Source: Faucicola sp937889485
GTDB lineage: Bacteria; Pseudomonadota; Gammaproteobacteria; Pseudomonadales; Moraxellaceae
Assembly (NCBI GenBank): GCA_051653685.1
Contig: JBOFWQ010000104.1
Coordinates: forward strand, 1 to 7,753
Direction of reading: 5' to 3'
DNA length: 7,753 bases
Shown piece after piece: positions 1-6,797 of this stretch. Both the position numbers and the translations under genes were made by a program. Numbering within the stretch: the stretch's first letter is position 1; every line of letters starts with the position of its first letter. Below the pieces are notes generated by a model, which was not told the DNA's origin, did not search any database, and saw only the letters and a program-made list of their open reading frames with translations.

Positions 1-1801
1 AGGCAAAACCAATGTACCTGTAGCTGCCGATGCCAATAAACTGGTCAGCGCAGGCGATGTTGCCAACGCCATCAATAATGCAGGATTTACCATCAAAGCC
101 AATGGGGATGCAGGTGAATTGGTCAAAGCAGGTGGCAGCATCAATTTGACCCAAGGCGATAACATCACCATCAGCCGCAGCGGCACGGACTTTGTGGTTG
201 CCACTGCCAAAGATGTCAAATTTGATAGCGTCACCACAGGCAATACCGTGATGAACAATGGCGGCATCACCATCACCCATACCGACCCCACCAAAAACGT
301 CAGCTTGACAGGCGCAGGTCTTAGTAACGGCGGTAACCAAATCACCAATGTCGCGAGTGGCGGCGATGTACTGACCAATGCCGCTAACATTGGTGATATT
401 AAGCGTATCCAAGCCGCTAATGACAAGACTTCAAGTGTCACCAGCAGCGGTGCCTTGAGCGTGTCTGCTACCACCACAGGCAACAACACCAACTACAACG
501 TTGATTTGTCGCAAACCACCAAAGACGATATCGCCAAAGGGGTGGCAGCCAAAGACATCGTTGACACCAAAGGGCTGACCTTCACGGCAGACAGTGGCAC
601 CACCGATGTCAAAAAATTGGGTAGCAGTGTTGCGGTAACAGGCGATAACAATATCACCACCAAGGCAGACACCAATGGCGTGCAAGTCGCGCTTAACAAA
701 AACATTACCATCGACAGTGCAGCGATTGGTGGTAAGGTTGCCATCAATGCCAACGGTATCCATGCAGGCAACACCGTGGTTAGTGGTGTAGCCAGTGGCT
801 TACAAGGCAAAACTATTGACCAAGTAAAAAATGAAGGCAGTGCAAGCCCACAATGGAACAACGCTGCCAGCATTGGTGATTTGACCCAAGTCAGCAATAG
901 CGTCACTAACGTCAATAACATTATCGGCGATGTTAAGCAATTAGATGGCAGCTACAACGTGGCAGGTCAAAGTGCCCAAGGCGGTCTAAGCGTTATTCAA
1001 ACCCTAAACAACATCAACAATACGGGTATCAAATACGCGCATACCAATGGTACAGATGAAAAAGGCACCATTGGTAGCACCAACGACTCAAGCGCAGGGG
1101 GTATCAAATCCACCGCCATAGGGGTCAATGCTATCGTAGCGGCAGGTGCCAACAGTGCTTTGGCATTAGGACATGGTGCCAAGGTTGATGCCTCAGGCAA
1201 AAATGCCGTGGCATTGGGTGCCAGTGCTCATGCAGCAGGTGACAGTGCCACCGCCCTCGGTACCAACACCCAAGCAGGTGCAAACAATGTTGCCTTGGGT
1301 GCAGGGTCACAGGCAACCCAAACGGCAGCACAGCTACAAGGCAAATTTGCTTACACCCCAAGCTATACCAACTTATCGGATATTCAAGGCGTCAAACCCA
1401 TCGGTGAAGTTGCCGTGGGTGCCAGCCCAACGGATAGCCGCCGTATCACCAACCTAGCGGCAGGTGCCGCACCCACCGATGCGGTTAACGTGAGTCAGCT
1501 TGCGGCACTTGATACCAAAGTCAACAACACCATCAATCAGTTAGGTTACAAACTTGGTGATGTCGAAGACAATGCCAATGCAGGTACGTCTGCTGCAATG
1601 GCAACCGCCGCACTGCCACAGGCTTATCTACCTGGCAAATCCATGATTGCAGGCGGTATGGGAACTTATAACGGACAAAGCGCGGCAGCGATTGGTATCT
1701 CAAAACTGTCTGATAACGGACGCTGGGTGATTAAAGTCAATGGTACAGCAGACAGCCAAGGCAACTTTGGTGGTGCAGTGGGTGCAGGGTTTCATTGGTA
1801 A
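1..1801 (+). CDS. Trimeric autotransporter adhesin (YadA/Hia/Ata-like), C-terminal part; 5' end outside window
   Basis: The frame is open from base 2, so the gene starts upstream; 599 residues are visible. The product is a type Vc secreted surface adhesin: three chains form one outer-membrane barrel and export a stalk and head. Visible from N to C: a neck-like segment (SAGDVANAINNAGF, about bases 47-88); stalk repeats rich in Asn, Thr and Gly, with ITNVASGGD followed by a neck around 341-420; another neck (NNAASIGDLTQVSN) around 860-900; YadA head repeats of the form (S/A)xALG around 1110-1320; a last neck (RRITNLAAGAAPTDAVNVSQL, split here by describing its ends, 1436-1500); a short coiled coil; and the membrane anchor (about 1550-1798) ending Phe-His-Trp, the aromatic C-terminus expected of outer-membrane barrels. 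The signal peptide and N-terminal head are not in view, so total length and ligand are unknown. The OmpA-like gene downstream is a likely partner. Confidence 0.95.
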   Translation, partial: GKTNVPVAADANKLVSAGDVANAINNAGFTIKANGDAGELVKAGGSINLTQGDNITISRSGTDFVVATAKDVKFDSVTTGNTVMNNGGITITHTDPTKNVSLTGAGLSNGGNQITNVASGGDVLTNAANIGDIKRIQAANDKTSSVTSSGALSVSATTTGNNTNYNVDLSQTTKDDIAKGVAAKDIVDTKGLTFTADSGTTDVKKLGSSVAVTGDNNITTKADTNGVQVALNKNITIDSAAIGGKVAINANGIHAGNTVVSGVASGLQGKTIDQVKNEGSASPQWNNAASIGDLTQVSNSVTNVNNIIGDVKQLDGSYNVAGQSAQGGLSVIQTLNNINNTGIKYAHTNGTDEKGTIGSTNDSSAGGIKSTAIGVNAIVAAGANSALALGHGAKVDASGKNAVALGASAHAAGDSATALGTNTQAGANNVALGAGSQATQTAAQLQGKFAYTPSYTNLSDIQGVKPIGEVAVGASPTDSRRITNLAAGAAPTDAVNVSQLAALDTKVNNTINQLGYKLGDVEDNANAGTSAAMATAALPQAYLPGKSMIAGGMGTYNGQSAAAIGISKLSDNGRWVIKVNGTADSQGNFGGAVGAGFHW

Positions 1802-1820
1802 TTGATGCACCTTATTGGGT

Positions 1821-1852
1821 GATGGCTAGGCGCTGTTAGGCGCTTGGCTATC
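1821..1852 (+). other. Stable RNA hairpin between adhesin and tpgA-like gene
   Basis: Bases 1821-1833 pair with 1840-1852 across a 6-base loop (TGTTAG). All 13 positions pair if three G-U wobbles are allowed (1824-1849, 1827-1846, 1829-1844). The wobbles would become A-C mismatches in the opposite strand, so the structure favours the plus-strand transcript. It begins 20 bases after the adhesin stop. No run of T follows, so it is not a standard intrinsic terminator. It could stabilise the 3' end of the adhesin message, mark a processing site or lower read-through into the next gene. The pairing is seen; the role is inferred. Confidence 0.6.
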
Positions 1853-1905
1853 CCAGTTACTATTCAGCAAACAACCAATAACTTATTCATAATTAAGGAA
1901 AAATA

Positions 1906-2742
1906 ATGAACACTCACCACCCATTTCGCTTAAGTGTGCTTGCGTTTGCCGCCCTTACAGCCACGGCTTGTACCAATACGCTAAGCCACAATATTGACAG
2001 CAACGGTCATGTGCAAAAATCTGATTTAATTTTTCCAAAGTTAGACAAAGCATGGCAAAAAGAAGGGCAATTTCCCAATAGCGAAAACCTTGCCAAAATC
2101 CGCCCTGGCATGGCAAAAGATGAACTTTATCAATTGATTGGTCGCCCACATTTTAGTGAAGCCCAGCACGCACATGAATGGGACTACATCATGAAGTTTT
2201 ACCAAGCAGATAACCATGTCAAAATTTGTCAGTACAAAGTGATTTTTGATAAAGATTATAAAGCCCAGCAGTTTTATTGGTTGCCCGAAGATTGTGCCAA
2301 CCAAGCTACCAGCCCTGCTGCCCCAGCTGTGGTTGCGGCAAATCCAATTATCAATGAAAAAATCAATCTATCTGCCGATGCGCTGTTTGCTTTTGACAAG
2401 TTCAAGCCAGAAGATATGCTAAGCCAAGGGCGTCAATCGCTGGATGCGCTGGCACAAAAGTTGGTTGGCTATCAGCAGCAAGGTAGAACCCAAGTGATGA
2501 TTACGGGGCATACCGATTATCTGGGTGAGGATATGTATAACATGAATCTATCACTGCTACGCGCGCAAACCGTGCGCAGTTATTTAATTGCTCACGGTGT
2601 AGATGCCAACGTCATCATGGCAACAGGCGCTGGTGAAAGTCAGCCTATCAAGCAATGTAGCAGCCAACTGTCACATCAAGCGTTGATTCAGTGTCTTCAG
2701 CCCAACCGCCGTGTGGAAGCCAGCGTTTCGGTATTTAAGTAA
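1906..2742 (+). CDS. tpgA: TpgA-like OmpA-family lipoprotein (adhesin anchor, peptidoglycan-binding)
   Basis: A 278-residue envelope protein. Residues 1-21 form a signal peptide ending ALTATA before Cys22, a probable lipidation site, although Ala at -3 is not the usual Leu. Residues about 60-130 resemble the BamE/SmpA-OmlA fold (IRPGMAKDELYQLIGRPHF, then FDKDYKAQQFYWLPEDC). After an Ala/Pro-rich linker (135-148), residues about 153-278 form an OmpA C-terminal domain. GHTD with Asp204 and SLLRAQ with Arg219 are 15 residues apart, matching the Asp/Arg pair that holds diaminopimelate in OmpA, and PNRRVE closes the domain. In Acinetobacter, TpgA has this two-domain layout, is encoded next to the trimeric autotransporter and ties it to peptidoglycan; the location here fits. 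AAGGA lies 8 bases before the ATG. Co-transcription with the adhesin is likely because no clear separate promoter is seen. Confidence 0.85.
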   Translation: MNTHHPFRLSVLAFAALTATACTNTLSHNIDSNGHVQKSDLIFPKLDKAWQKEGQFPNSENLAKIRPGMAKDELYQLIGRPHFSEAQHAHEWDYIMKFYQADNHVKICQYKVIFDKDYKAQQFYWLPEDCANQATSPAAPAVVAANPIINEKINLSADALFAFDKFKPEDMLSQGRQSLDALAQKLVGYQQQGRTQVMITGHTDYLGEDMYNMNLSLLRAQTVRSYLIAHGVDANVIMATGAGESQPIKQCSSQLSHQALIQCLQPNRRVEASVSVFK

Positions 2743-2824
2743 TACACGCCCCAACACCCCAAAGCTAAAACCTGTGTTGATCACTTTAGCTCAATATCCA
2801 TTATCCATTTAGCAAATTAGCAAA

Positions 2825-2852
2825 AAAAACCACGCAACAAGGCGTGGTTTTT
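2825..2852. terminator. Bidirectional intrinsic terminator between convergent genes
   Basis: AAAAACCACGC (2825-2835) and GCGTGGTTTTT (2842-2852) form a perfect 11-bp inverted repeat with a 6-base loop. A-T pairs on the outside give a T run at the 3' end in both directions (eight A's at 2822-2829 read as T's on the minus strand). It lies 82 bases after the tpgA-like stop and 35 bases after the gcvP stop, so it can serve both. Confidence 0.9.
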
Positions 2853-2887
2853 GGTTTTGGTGGGATTACAATTTTTGGCTAAATCGC

Positions 2888-5755
2888 TTAGTTCTCATAA
2901 TTGCTGATATCAGGGCAAGAGCAAATTAAATTCTTGTCGCCATAAACATCGTCAATGCGGCTAACCGTTGGCCAAAACTTGTTTTCACGAATATACTCAA
3001 GTGGATAGGCGGCATCTTCACGGCTATAAGCACGTTGCCATTCGCCTGCAATCACTTGTGGGGTGTGAGGGGCATTAACCAATGGATTATCATCGGCAGG
3101 CCATTCACCACGTTGCACTTTCATGGCCTCGGCTTTAATCTGTACGAGGGCTGAAATAAAACGATCTAGTTCAGCTTTGCCTTCAGACTCTGTAGGCTCA
3201 ATCATCAAGGTACCCGCCACAGGAAATGACATCGTTGGGGCGTGAAAACCGTAGTCCATCAAGCGCTTGGCAATATCTACTTCAGTAATACCTGAGGCTT
3301 CTTTTAGTGGACGAATATCAATGATACACTCATGTGCCACGCGCCCATTTTTGCCACTATACAACACAGGGAAATGCGCTTTGAGCGCAGTCGCTACGTA
3401 GTTGGCATTAAGCAAGGCAGCTTCGGTCGCTTGGTGTAGACCATCACGCCCCATCATGGTGATATACATCCAAGAAATTGGCAGAATACTTGCCGAACCA
3501 AACGGTGCCGCAGCTACTGCACTCACCCCAGTCTGTGCCCCTGGTACAGGTGCAACCACATGATTGGCAATAAAAGGCGCCAAGTGAGATTTCATCCCAA
3601 TAGGTCCCATACCTGGGCCACCGCCGCCATGAGGAATACAGAAAGTTTTATGCAAGTTCATGTGTAACACATCAGCACCCACATCTGCAGGCTGCATCAT
3701 GCTCACTTGCGCGTTCATGTTGGCGCCGTCCATATAGACTTGTCCACCATGCTGGTGAATCAAATCACAAATATCGCGAATACCTTCTTCAAACACACCG
3801 TGGGTAGAAGGGTAGGTAATCATTAAAGCACCAAGGTTGGCACTGTGTTTTTCAGCTTTGGCGGTAAGGTCAGCAAAGTCCACATTGCCATTGTCATCGG
3901 TGGCAACCACTACCACATCCATGCCCATCATCTGGGCGGTAGCGGGGTTGGTGCCATGAGCCGAACGAGGAATAAGGCAAATATTACGTTCGGTTTGTCC
4001 CAAGCTTTCATGATAACGGCGAATAGCAAGCAAACCTGCATACTCACCTGAGGCGCCTGAGTTTGGCTGCATCGATACGGCATCAAAGCCTGTAATGGCT
4101 TTTAGCTGATTTTGTAGTCCTTCAATCATCTCAAGATAGCCGCCTACTTGCTCACGAGGGGCAAATGGATGCACATTGGCAAATTCATTCCAAGTAATTG
4201 GCAGCATCTCACTGGTAGCGTTGAGCTTCATAGTACAACTACCCAATGAAATCATACTGTGATTCATTGCCAAATCTTTATTTTCCAGCTTTTTGAGGTA
4301 GCGCAGCATCTCGTGTTCGGTATGATGACTGTTAAATACGGGGTGGCTCAAAATAGCATCGGTGCGCAACAATGTAGGTGATAAGCTCAAGCTAATATCA
4401 TGAGATAATTCAGCGGCTACCCCTGTAAATAACTGGGTTAGAACACCAAAATCCTGCGCATCGCTGGTCTCACTAAACGCAATAGCCAGATGATTATCAT
4501 CAACCTTACGTAAATTGTAGCCCACATTCAGCGCATTTTGATAAATTTGCTCAGTTTGTTCTGCTGTATTGACTAAGACTGTATCAAAAAACTGCTCATG
4601 TACCACAGCCAAGCCCGCTTGTTTGATCGCTTGGGCAAAGGCGGTGGCTAGCGCATGGATACGTGTGGCAATGCGTGTTACCCCTTTGGGACCATGATAA
4701 ACGGCATACATACCTGCCATATTTGCCAACAATACTTGTGAGGTACAAATATTTGAATTGGCTTTTTCACGGCGGATATGCTGCTCGCGCGTTTGTAGTG
4801 CCATACGCAGGGCTTGTTTACCTTGGGCATCAATTGACACGCCAATAATACGACCTGGTGCCGAGCGTTTAGCATGCTCTTTAAAGCAAAAATAAGCGGC
4901 ATGAGGGCCACCAAAGCCCATAGGTACGCCAAAACGCTGAGTATTACCCAAAGCGATATCGGCACCCATCTGTCCTGGAGATTTTAGTAACACCAAACTC
5001 ATCACATCAGCTGCAACAATCGCCTGTGCACCATTGGCTTTGACTTGGCTGATAATATCAGTTAAGTCAACCACATCGCCTTCACGTCCCACATATTGGA
5101 ACAACGCACCAAAGAAATTACCATTTTTGGCAATCTCAAAATCGCCTACCACCACGTCCCAGCCAAAGTATTTGGCACGGGTTTTGATGACATCTAATGT
5201 CTGTGGATAGACACGGCTATCCACAAAAAACGCATTGGATTTATTTTTACCTACGCGTTTTGCCATTGCCATCGCTTCAGCCGCGGCGGTTGCCTCATCA
5301 AGTAGGCTAGCACCTGCCATCTCCAAACCTGACAAATCAATACATACCTGCTGAAAATTGAGCAACGCCTCCAAACGACCTTGGGCAATTTCTGCTTGAT
5401 ATGGGGTATAAGCAGTGTACCAACCTGGATTTTCAAGAACATTGCGCTGAATCACGGCAGGGGTACGCGTAGGGTAGTAGCCCAGTCCAATGTAGCTTTT
5501 ATTGACAGTAATTTTATCTGCCAACCCGCGCAATTTTGCTAGCGCATCATGCTCAGACATACTAAGCGGTAGATCTAACGCTTTGCCCATTCGCACCGAG
5601 GCGGGCACAGTTTGCTCAATAAAAGATGCCATGCTTTCAGCGCCAACGGCAGCAAGCATCGCTTGTTGGTCAGCTTGACTAATGCCAATATGACGGTGAA
5701 TAAATTCTGATTGTTGAAATAACTCAGAGAAAGAGTTGAAAGATGTTTGACTCAT
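2888..5755 (-). CDS. gcvP: Glycine dehydrogenase (decarboxylating), P protein of the glycine cleavage system
   Basis: The P protein is a pyridoxal-phosphate enzyme that removes CO2 from glycine and passes the aminomethyl group to the lipoyl arm of GcvH. The 955 residues match the usual length of the single-chain (fused two-half) form, and both halves are intact. The N-terminal half has the family start FIHRHIG (residues about 18-24), GLGYYPTRTPAVI, EATAAAEAM and CTSQVLLANMAGMYA. The C-terminal half carries the cofactor site HMNLHKTFCIPHGGGGPG, where Lys703 is expected to bind PLP. The ATG at 5755 is preceded by AAAGGAAA (plus 5761-5768) at good spacing and gives the normal family N-terminus. 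gcvH lies 435 bases upstream, past two terminator-like hairpins, so gcvP probably has its own promoter, which I could not place with confidence. No frameshift or missing motif was seen. Confidence 0.98.
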   Translation of the reverse strand: MSQTSFNSFSELFQQSEFIHRHIGISQADQQAMLAAVGAESMASFIEQTVPASVRMGKALDLPLSMSEHDALAKLRGLADKITVNKSYIGLGYYPTRTPAVIQRNVLENPGWYTAYTPYQAEIAQGRLEALLNFQQVCIDLSGLEMAGASLLDEATAAAEAMAMAKRVGKNKSNAFFVDSRVYPQTLDVIKTRAKYFGWDVVVGDFEIAKNGNFFGALFQYVGREGDVVDLTDIISQVKANGAQAIVAADVMSLVLLKSPGQMGADIALGNTQRFGVPMGFGGPHAAYFCFKEHAKRSAPGRIIGVSIDAQGKQALRMALQTREQHIRREKANSNICTSQVLLANMAGMYAVYHGPKGVTRIATRIHALATAFAQAIKQAGLAVVHEQFFDTVLVNTAEQTEQIYQNALNVGYNLRKVDDNHLAIAFSETSDAQDFGVLTQLFTGVAAELSHDISLSLSPTLLRTDAILSHPVFNSHHTEHEMLRYLKKLENKDLAMNHSMISLGSCTMKLNATSEMLPITWNEFANVHPFAPREQVGGYLEMIEGLQNQLKAITGFDAVSMQPNSGASGEYAGLLAIRRYHESLGQTERNICLIPRSAHGTNPATAQMMGMDVVVVATDDNGNVDFADLTAKAEKHSANLGALMITYPSTHGVFEEGIRDICDLIHQHGGQVYMDGANMNAQVSMMQPADVGADVLHMNLHKTFCIPHGGGGPGMGPIGMKSHLAPFIANHVVAPVPGAQTGVSAVAAAPFGSASILPISWMYITMMGRDGLHQATEAALLNANYVATALKAHFPVLYSGKNGRVAHECIIDIRPLKEASGITEVDIAKRLMDYGFHAPTMSFPVAGTLMIEPTESEGKAELDRFISALVQIKAEAMKVQRGEWPADDNPLVNAPHTPQVIAGEWQRAYSREDAAYPLEYIRENKFWPTVSRIDDVYGDKNLICSCPDISNYEN

Positions 5756-5760
5756 TCAAG

Positions 5761-5768
5761 TTTCCTTT
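5761..5768 (-). promoter_or_regulatory. Ribosome binding site of gcvP
   Basis: The minus strand reads AAAGGAAA, with the AGGA core 7 bases before the ATG at 5755. It supports this start codon. Confidence 0.75.
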
Positions 5769-5954
5769 GGGAGTGCCTAAAACTAATAAAAGGACAAAAA
5801 CACGGTATCATTCACACTGTCATACCCATACCACTGCTTTTAGATAGCGCAACTACAACTAGAGGAAGGGTCTTGACATATTGACCATCAAGCGGACACC
5901 CACGGCGCAACATATCTTAGTGACCGTTTGCCCGAGAGTACCAAGCTTAGTGTC

Positions 5955-5996
5955 ATCAATGTATCAATGTATGAAAAACATCAATGTATGAAAAAT
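5955..5996. repeat. 17-bp tandem repeat, about 2.5 copies
   Basis: On the plus strand the unit ATCAATGTATGAAAAAC occurs at 5963-5979 and again at 5980-5996 with one change (last base T). It is preceded by a partial copy, ATCAATGT, at 5955-5962. The array lies in the gcvH-gcvP gap, next to the T run of the hairpin at 5998-6030. Such short arrays can arise by replication slippage and can vary in copy number between strains. A regulatory role is not shown. Confidence 0.85.
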
Positions 5997-6030
5997 AAGT
6001 GACGGGTTAGCTTTTTAGCCAAGCGTCACT
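5990..6030 (-). terminator. Second terminator-like hairpin in the gcvH-gcvP gap
   Basis: On the minus strand AGTGACG (6030-6024) pairs with CGTCACT (6004-5998), and inside it TTGGCT pairs with AGCTAA around an AAAA loop. The run TATTTTTC follows directly. This is the layout of an intrinsic terminator for minus-strand transcripts, about 90 bases after the one that follows gcvH. It could be a back-up terminator or an attenuator ahead of gcvP. An alternative stem GGTTAG (6034-6029) with CTAACC (6010-6005) would compete with it. Confidence 0.65.
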
Positions 6031-6091
6031 AACCTACATGCGTTAACAACACCGACCAAAAAACCACCAGCAAATGGCAAATAGGGTTATC

Positions 6092-6118
6092 AAGAAAACA
6101 CCCAAAGGGTGCTTTCTT
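6092..6118 (-). terminator. Intrinsic terminator downstream of gcvH
   Basis: On the minus strand AAGAAAGCACCC is followed by TTT and GGGTGTTTTCTT. The arms pair as CACCC/GGGTG, then a G-T opposition, then AAGAAA/TTTCTT. The 3' arm is T-rich. It lies about 70 bases after the gcvH stop and probably ends the gcvH message before gcvP. Confidence 0.65.
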
Positions 6119-6190
6119 AGGTAGGCTTAGCCAGCTGATTACAGCGTGAAAAAGCCCCGTCATTATTACCATTAACCAAAATAGCCAGAA

Positions 6191-6571
6191 TTAAATAGAA
6201 TCTTGATACTCGTCTGCATCCATCAAATTTTCATAATCATCGACATTTTCGGGTTTAATCTTAAAGAACCAGCCTTCACCGTATGGGTCTTCATTAATAA
6301 TTTCAGGCGCGTCTACTAAAGCCTCATTAACCGCCAAAATCTCACCTGCAATTGGGGCATAAACATCTGATGCCGCTTTCACAGACTCAACCACGGCAAT
6401 CTCCGCATCAACGGCTACATTTTCGCCAACTTCAGGCAATTCTACATAAACGATATCACCTAGCAAATCTTGCGCATGGTGGGTGATACCAACCGTGATA
6501 GAGCCGTCTTCTTCTTGACGCAACCATTCATGACTAGCAACATATTTTAAATTAGCGGGAATATTACTCAT
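6191..6571 (-). CDS. gcvH: Glycine cleavage system H protein (lipoyl carrier)
   Basis: GcvH is the small carrier of the glycine cleavage system: its lipoyl-lysine arm takes the aminomethyl group from GcvP, presents it to GcvT and is re-oxidised by the L protein (lipoamide dehydrogenase), which is not encoded here. The 126 residues are the normal family length. The motif VVESVKAASDVYAP contains Lys65, the lipoylation site, and the N-terminal NLKYVASHEW and C-terminal NEDPYGEGWFFKI blocks are typical of the family. The ATG at 6571 is chosen because GAGGA lies 8 bases before it and the product starts MSNIPANLKY as in relatives. A TTG in the same frame at 6586 overlaps that ribosome site and is not credible as the start. 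The gene is flanked by terminators on both sides, so it may be transcribed alone. Confidence 0.97.
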   Translation of the reverse strand: MSNIPANLKYVASHEWLRQEEDGSITVGITHHAQDLLGDIVYVELPEVGENVAVDAEIAVVESVKAASDVYAPIAGEILAVNEALVDAPEIINEDPYGEGWFFKIKPENVDDYENLMDADEYQDSI

Positions 6572-6606
6572 AACTTTTATCCTCAAAGCGAGTGGCGTAA
6601 AAACCG

Positions 6607-6635
6607 TTTATAAAAACCAAACAGCAGTAACTTAA
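6607..6635 (-). promoter_or_regulatory. Candidate promoter of gcvH
   Basis: On the minus strand TTAAGT (6635-6630) and TATAAA (6612-6607) are separated by 17 bases. The -10 box matches the sigma-70 consensus at 5 of 6 positions and the -35 box at only 3 of 6. The start of transcription would fall near base 6600, giving a leader of about 30 bases before the ATG at 6571. The position downstream of the mliC-like terminator fits, but the weak -35 box keeps this tentative. Confidence 0.4.
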
Positions 6636-6711
6636 CCAAAACGGGCAAGCGTACCTTTTGTACCTTTGGCAACATCTTGGATGAAAGCCTACTGCCTCTT
6701 ACTCATGACTC

Positions 6712-6749
6712 ATAAAAATTTGGTCGATACATCACGTATCGACCAAATT
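6712..6749 (-). terminator. Strong intrinsic terminator downstream of the mliC-like gene
   Basis: AATTTGGTCGATAC (6717-6730) and GTATCGACCAAATT (6736-6749) form a perfect 14-bp inverted repeat with a 5-base loop. On the minus strand the second arm runs into a T tract (plus A's at 6714-6718). It starts about 50 bases after the mliC-like stop and should insulate gcvH from upstream transcription. Confidence 0.88.
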
Positions 6750-6797
6750 GCCATAACCTTACAGATACTTTGAGGCAAAAAAGCCACCATCCACCAA

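Larger units (their letters stand above)
5756..6190 (-). other. Long non-coding gap between gcvH and gcvP (gcvP leader region)
   Basis: This 435-base stretch holds no convincing gene. Read on the minus strand after the gcvH stop it contains: a terminator hairpin (6092-6118), a second hairpin with a T run (5998-6030), a 17-bp tandem repeat (5955-5996), a block at 5940-5921 reading ACTCTCGGGCAAACGG that resembles the 3' core of glycine riboswitches (consensus ACTCTCAGGCAAAAGG), about 150 bases with no recognised motif, and the gcvP ribosome site. The 5' part expected of that riboswitch (GGAGAG and CCGAAGG-GCAA) is not found upstream, so a riboswitch is not called. No strong -35/-10 pair was found on this strand. 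Confidence 0.6.

Noticed and set aside
431..1457. Long open frames in other frames and on the opposite strand of the adhesin
   Set aside because: They mirror the low-complexity, stop-poor repeats of the adhesin, lack ribosome sites and show no family features.
1861..1905. Separate promoter for the tpgA-like gene
   Set aside because: A CATAAT-like -10 box is visible but no reasonable -35 box lies at 16-18 bases from it, so co-transcription with the adhesin is preferred.
2763..2791. Terminator at the 3' side of the tpgA-like gene formed by AGCTAAA and TTTAGCT
   Set aside because: The stem is 7 bp with a 15-base loop and no T run follows; the strong stem at 2825-2852 is the better terminator.
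3845..5442. Open frames overlapping gcvP in other frames
   Set aside because: gcvP is intact and highly conserved across this stretch; the overlapping frames have no motifs and no start signals.
5871..5900. Plus-strand promoter based on TTGACA at 5873-5878
   Set aside because: No -10 box occurs at suitable spacing (the bases there read ACACCC), and no plus-strand gene follows.
5812..5913. Small minus-strand open frame of 33 codons in the gcvP leader
   Set aside because: No ribosome site precedes its ATG, the translation has no recognisable motif or signal peptide, and a stop codon lies just upstream in frame. A second frame across the same block (ending at 5859) has no usable start before its last nine codons.
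5955..5996. CRISPR-like array
   Set aside because: The repeats are directly joined with no spacers between them and number only two and a half.
5756..6060. Complete glycine riboswitch ahead of gcvP
   Set aside because: Only a 3' core-like block is present on the minus strand. The GGAGAG and CCGAAGG-GCAA elements that must precede it are absent within the upstream 100 or so bases, and an opposite-strand partial match (CACCCACGGCGCAA, 5898-5911) cannot be part of the same RNA.
6569..6586. Upstream TTG start for gcvH at 6586
   Set aside because: The TTG overlaps the GAGGA ribosome site that serves the ATG at 6571, and the added five residues are not part of the family N-terminus.
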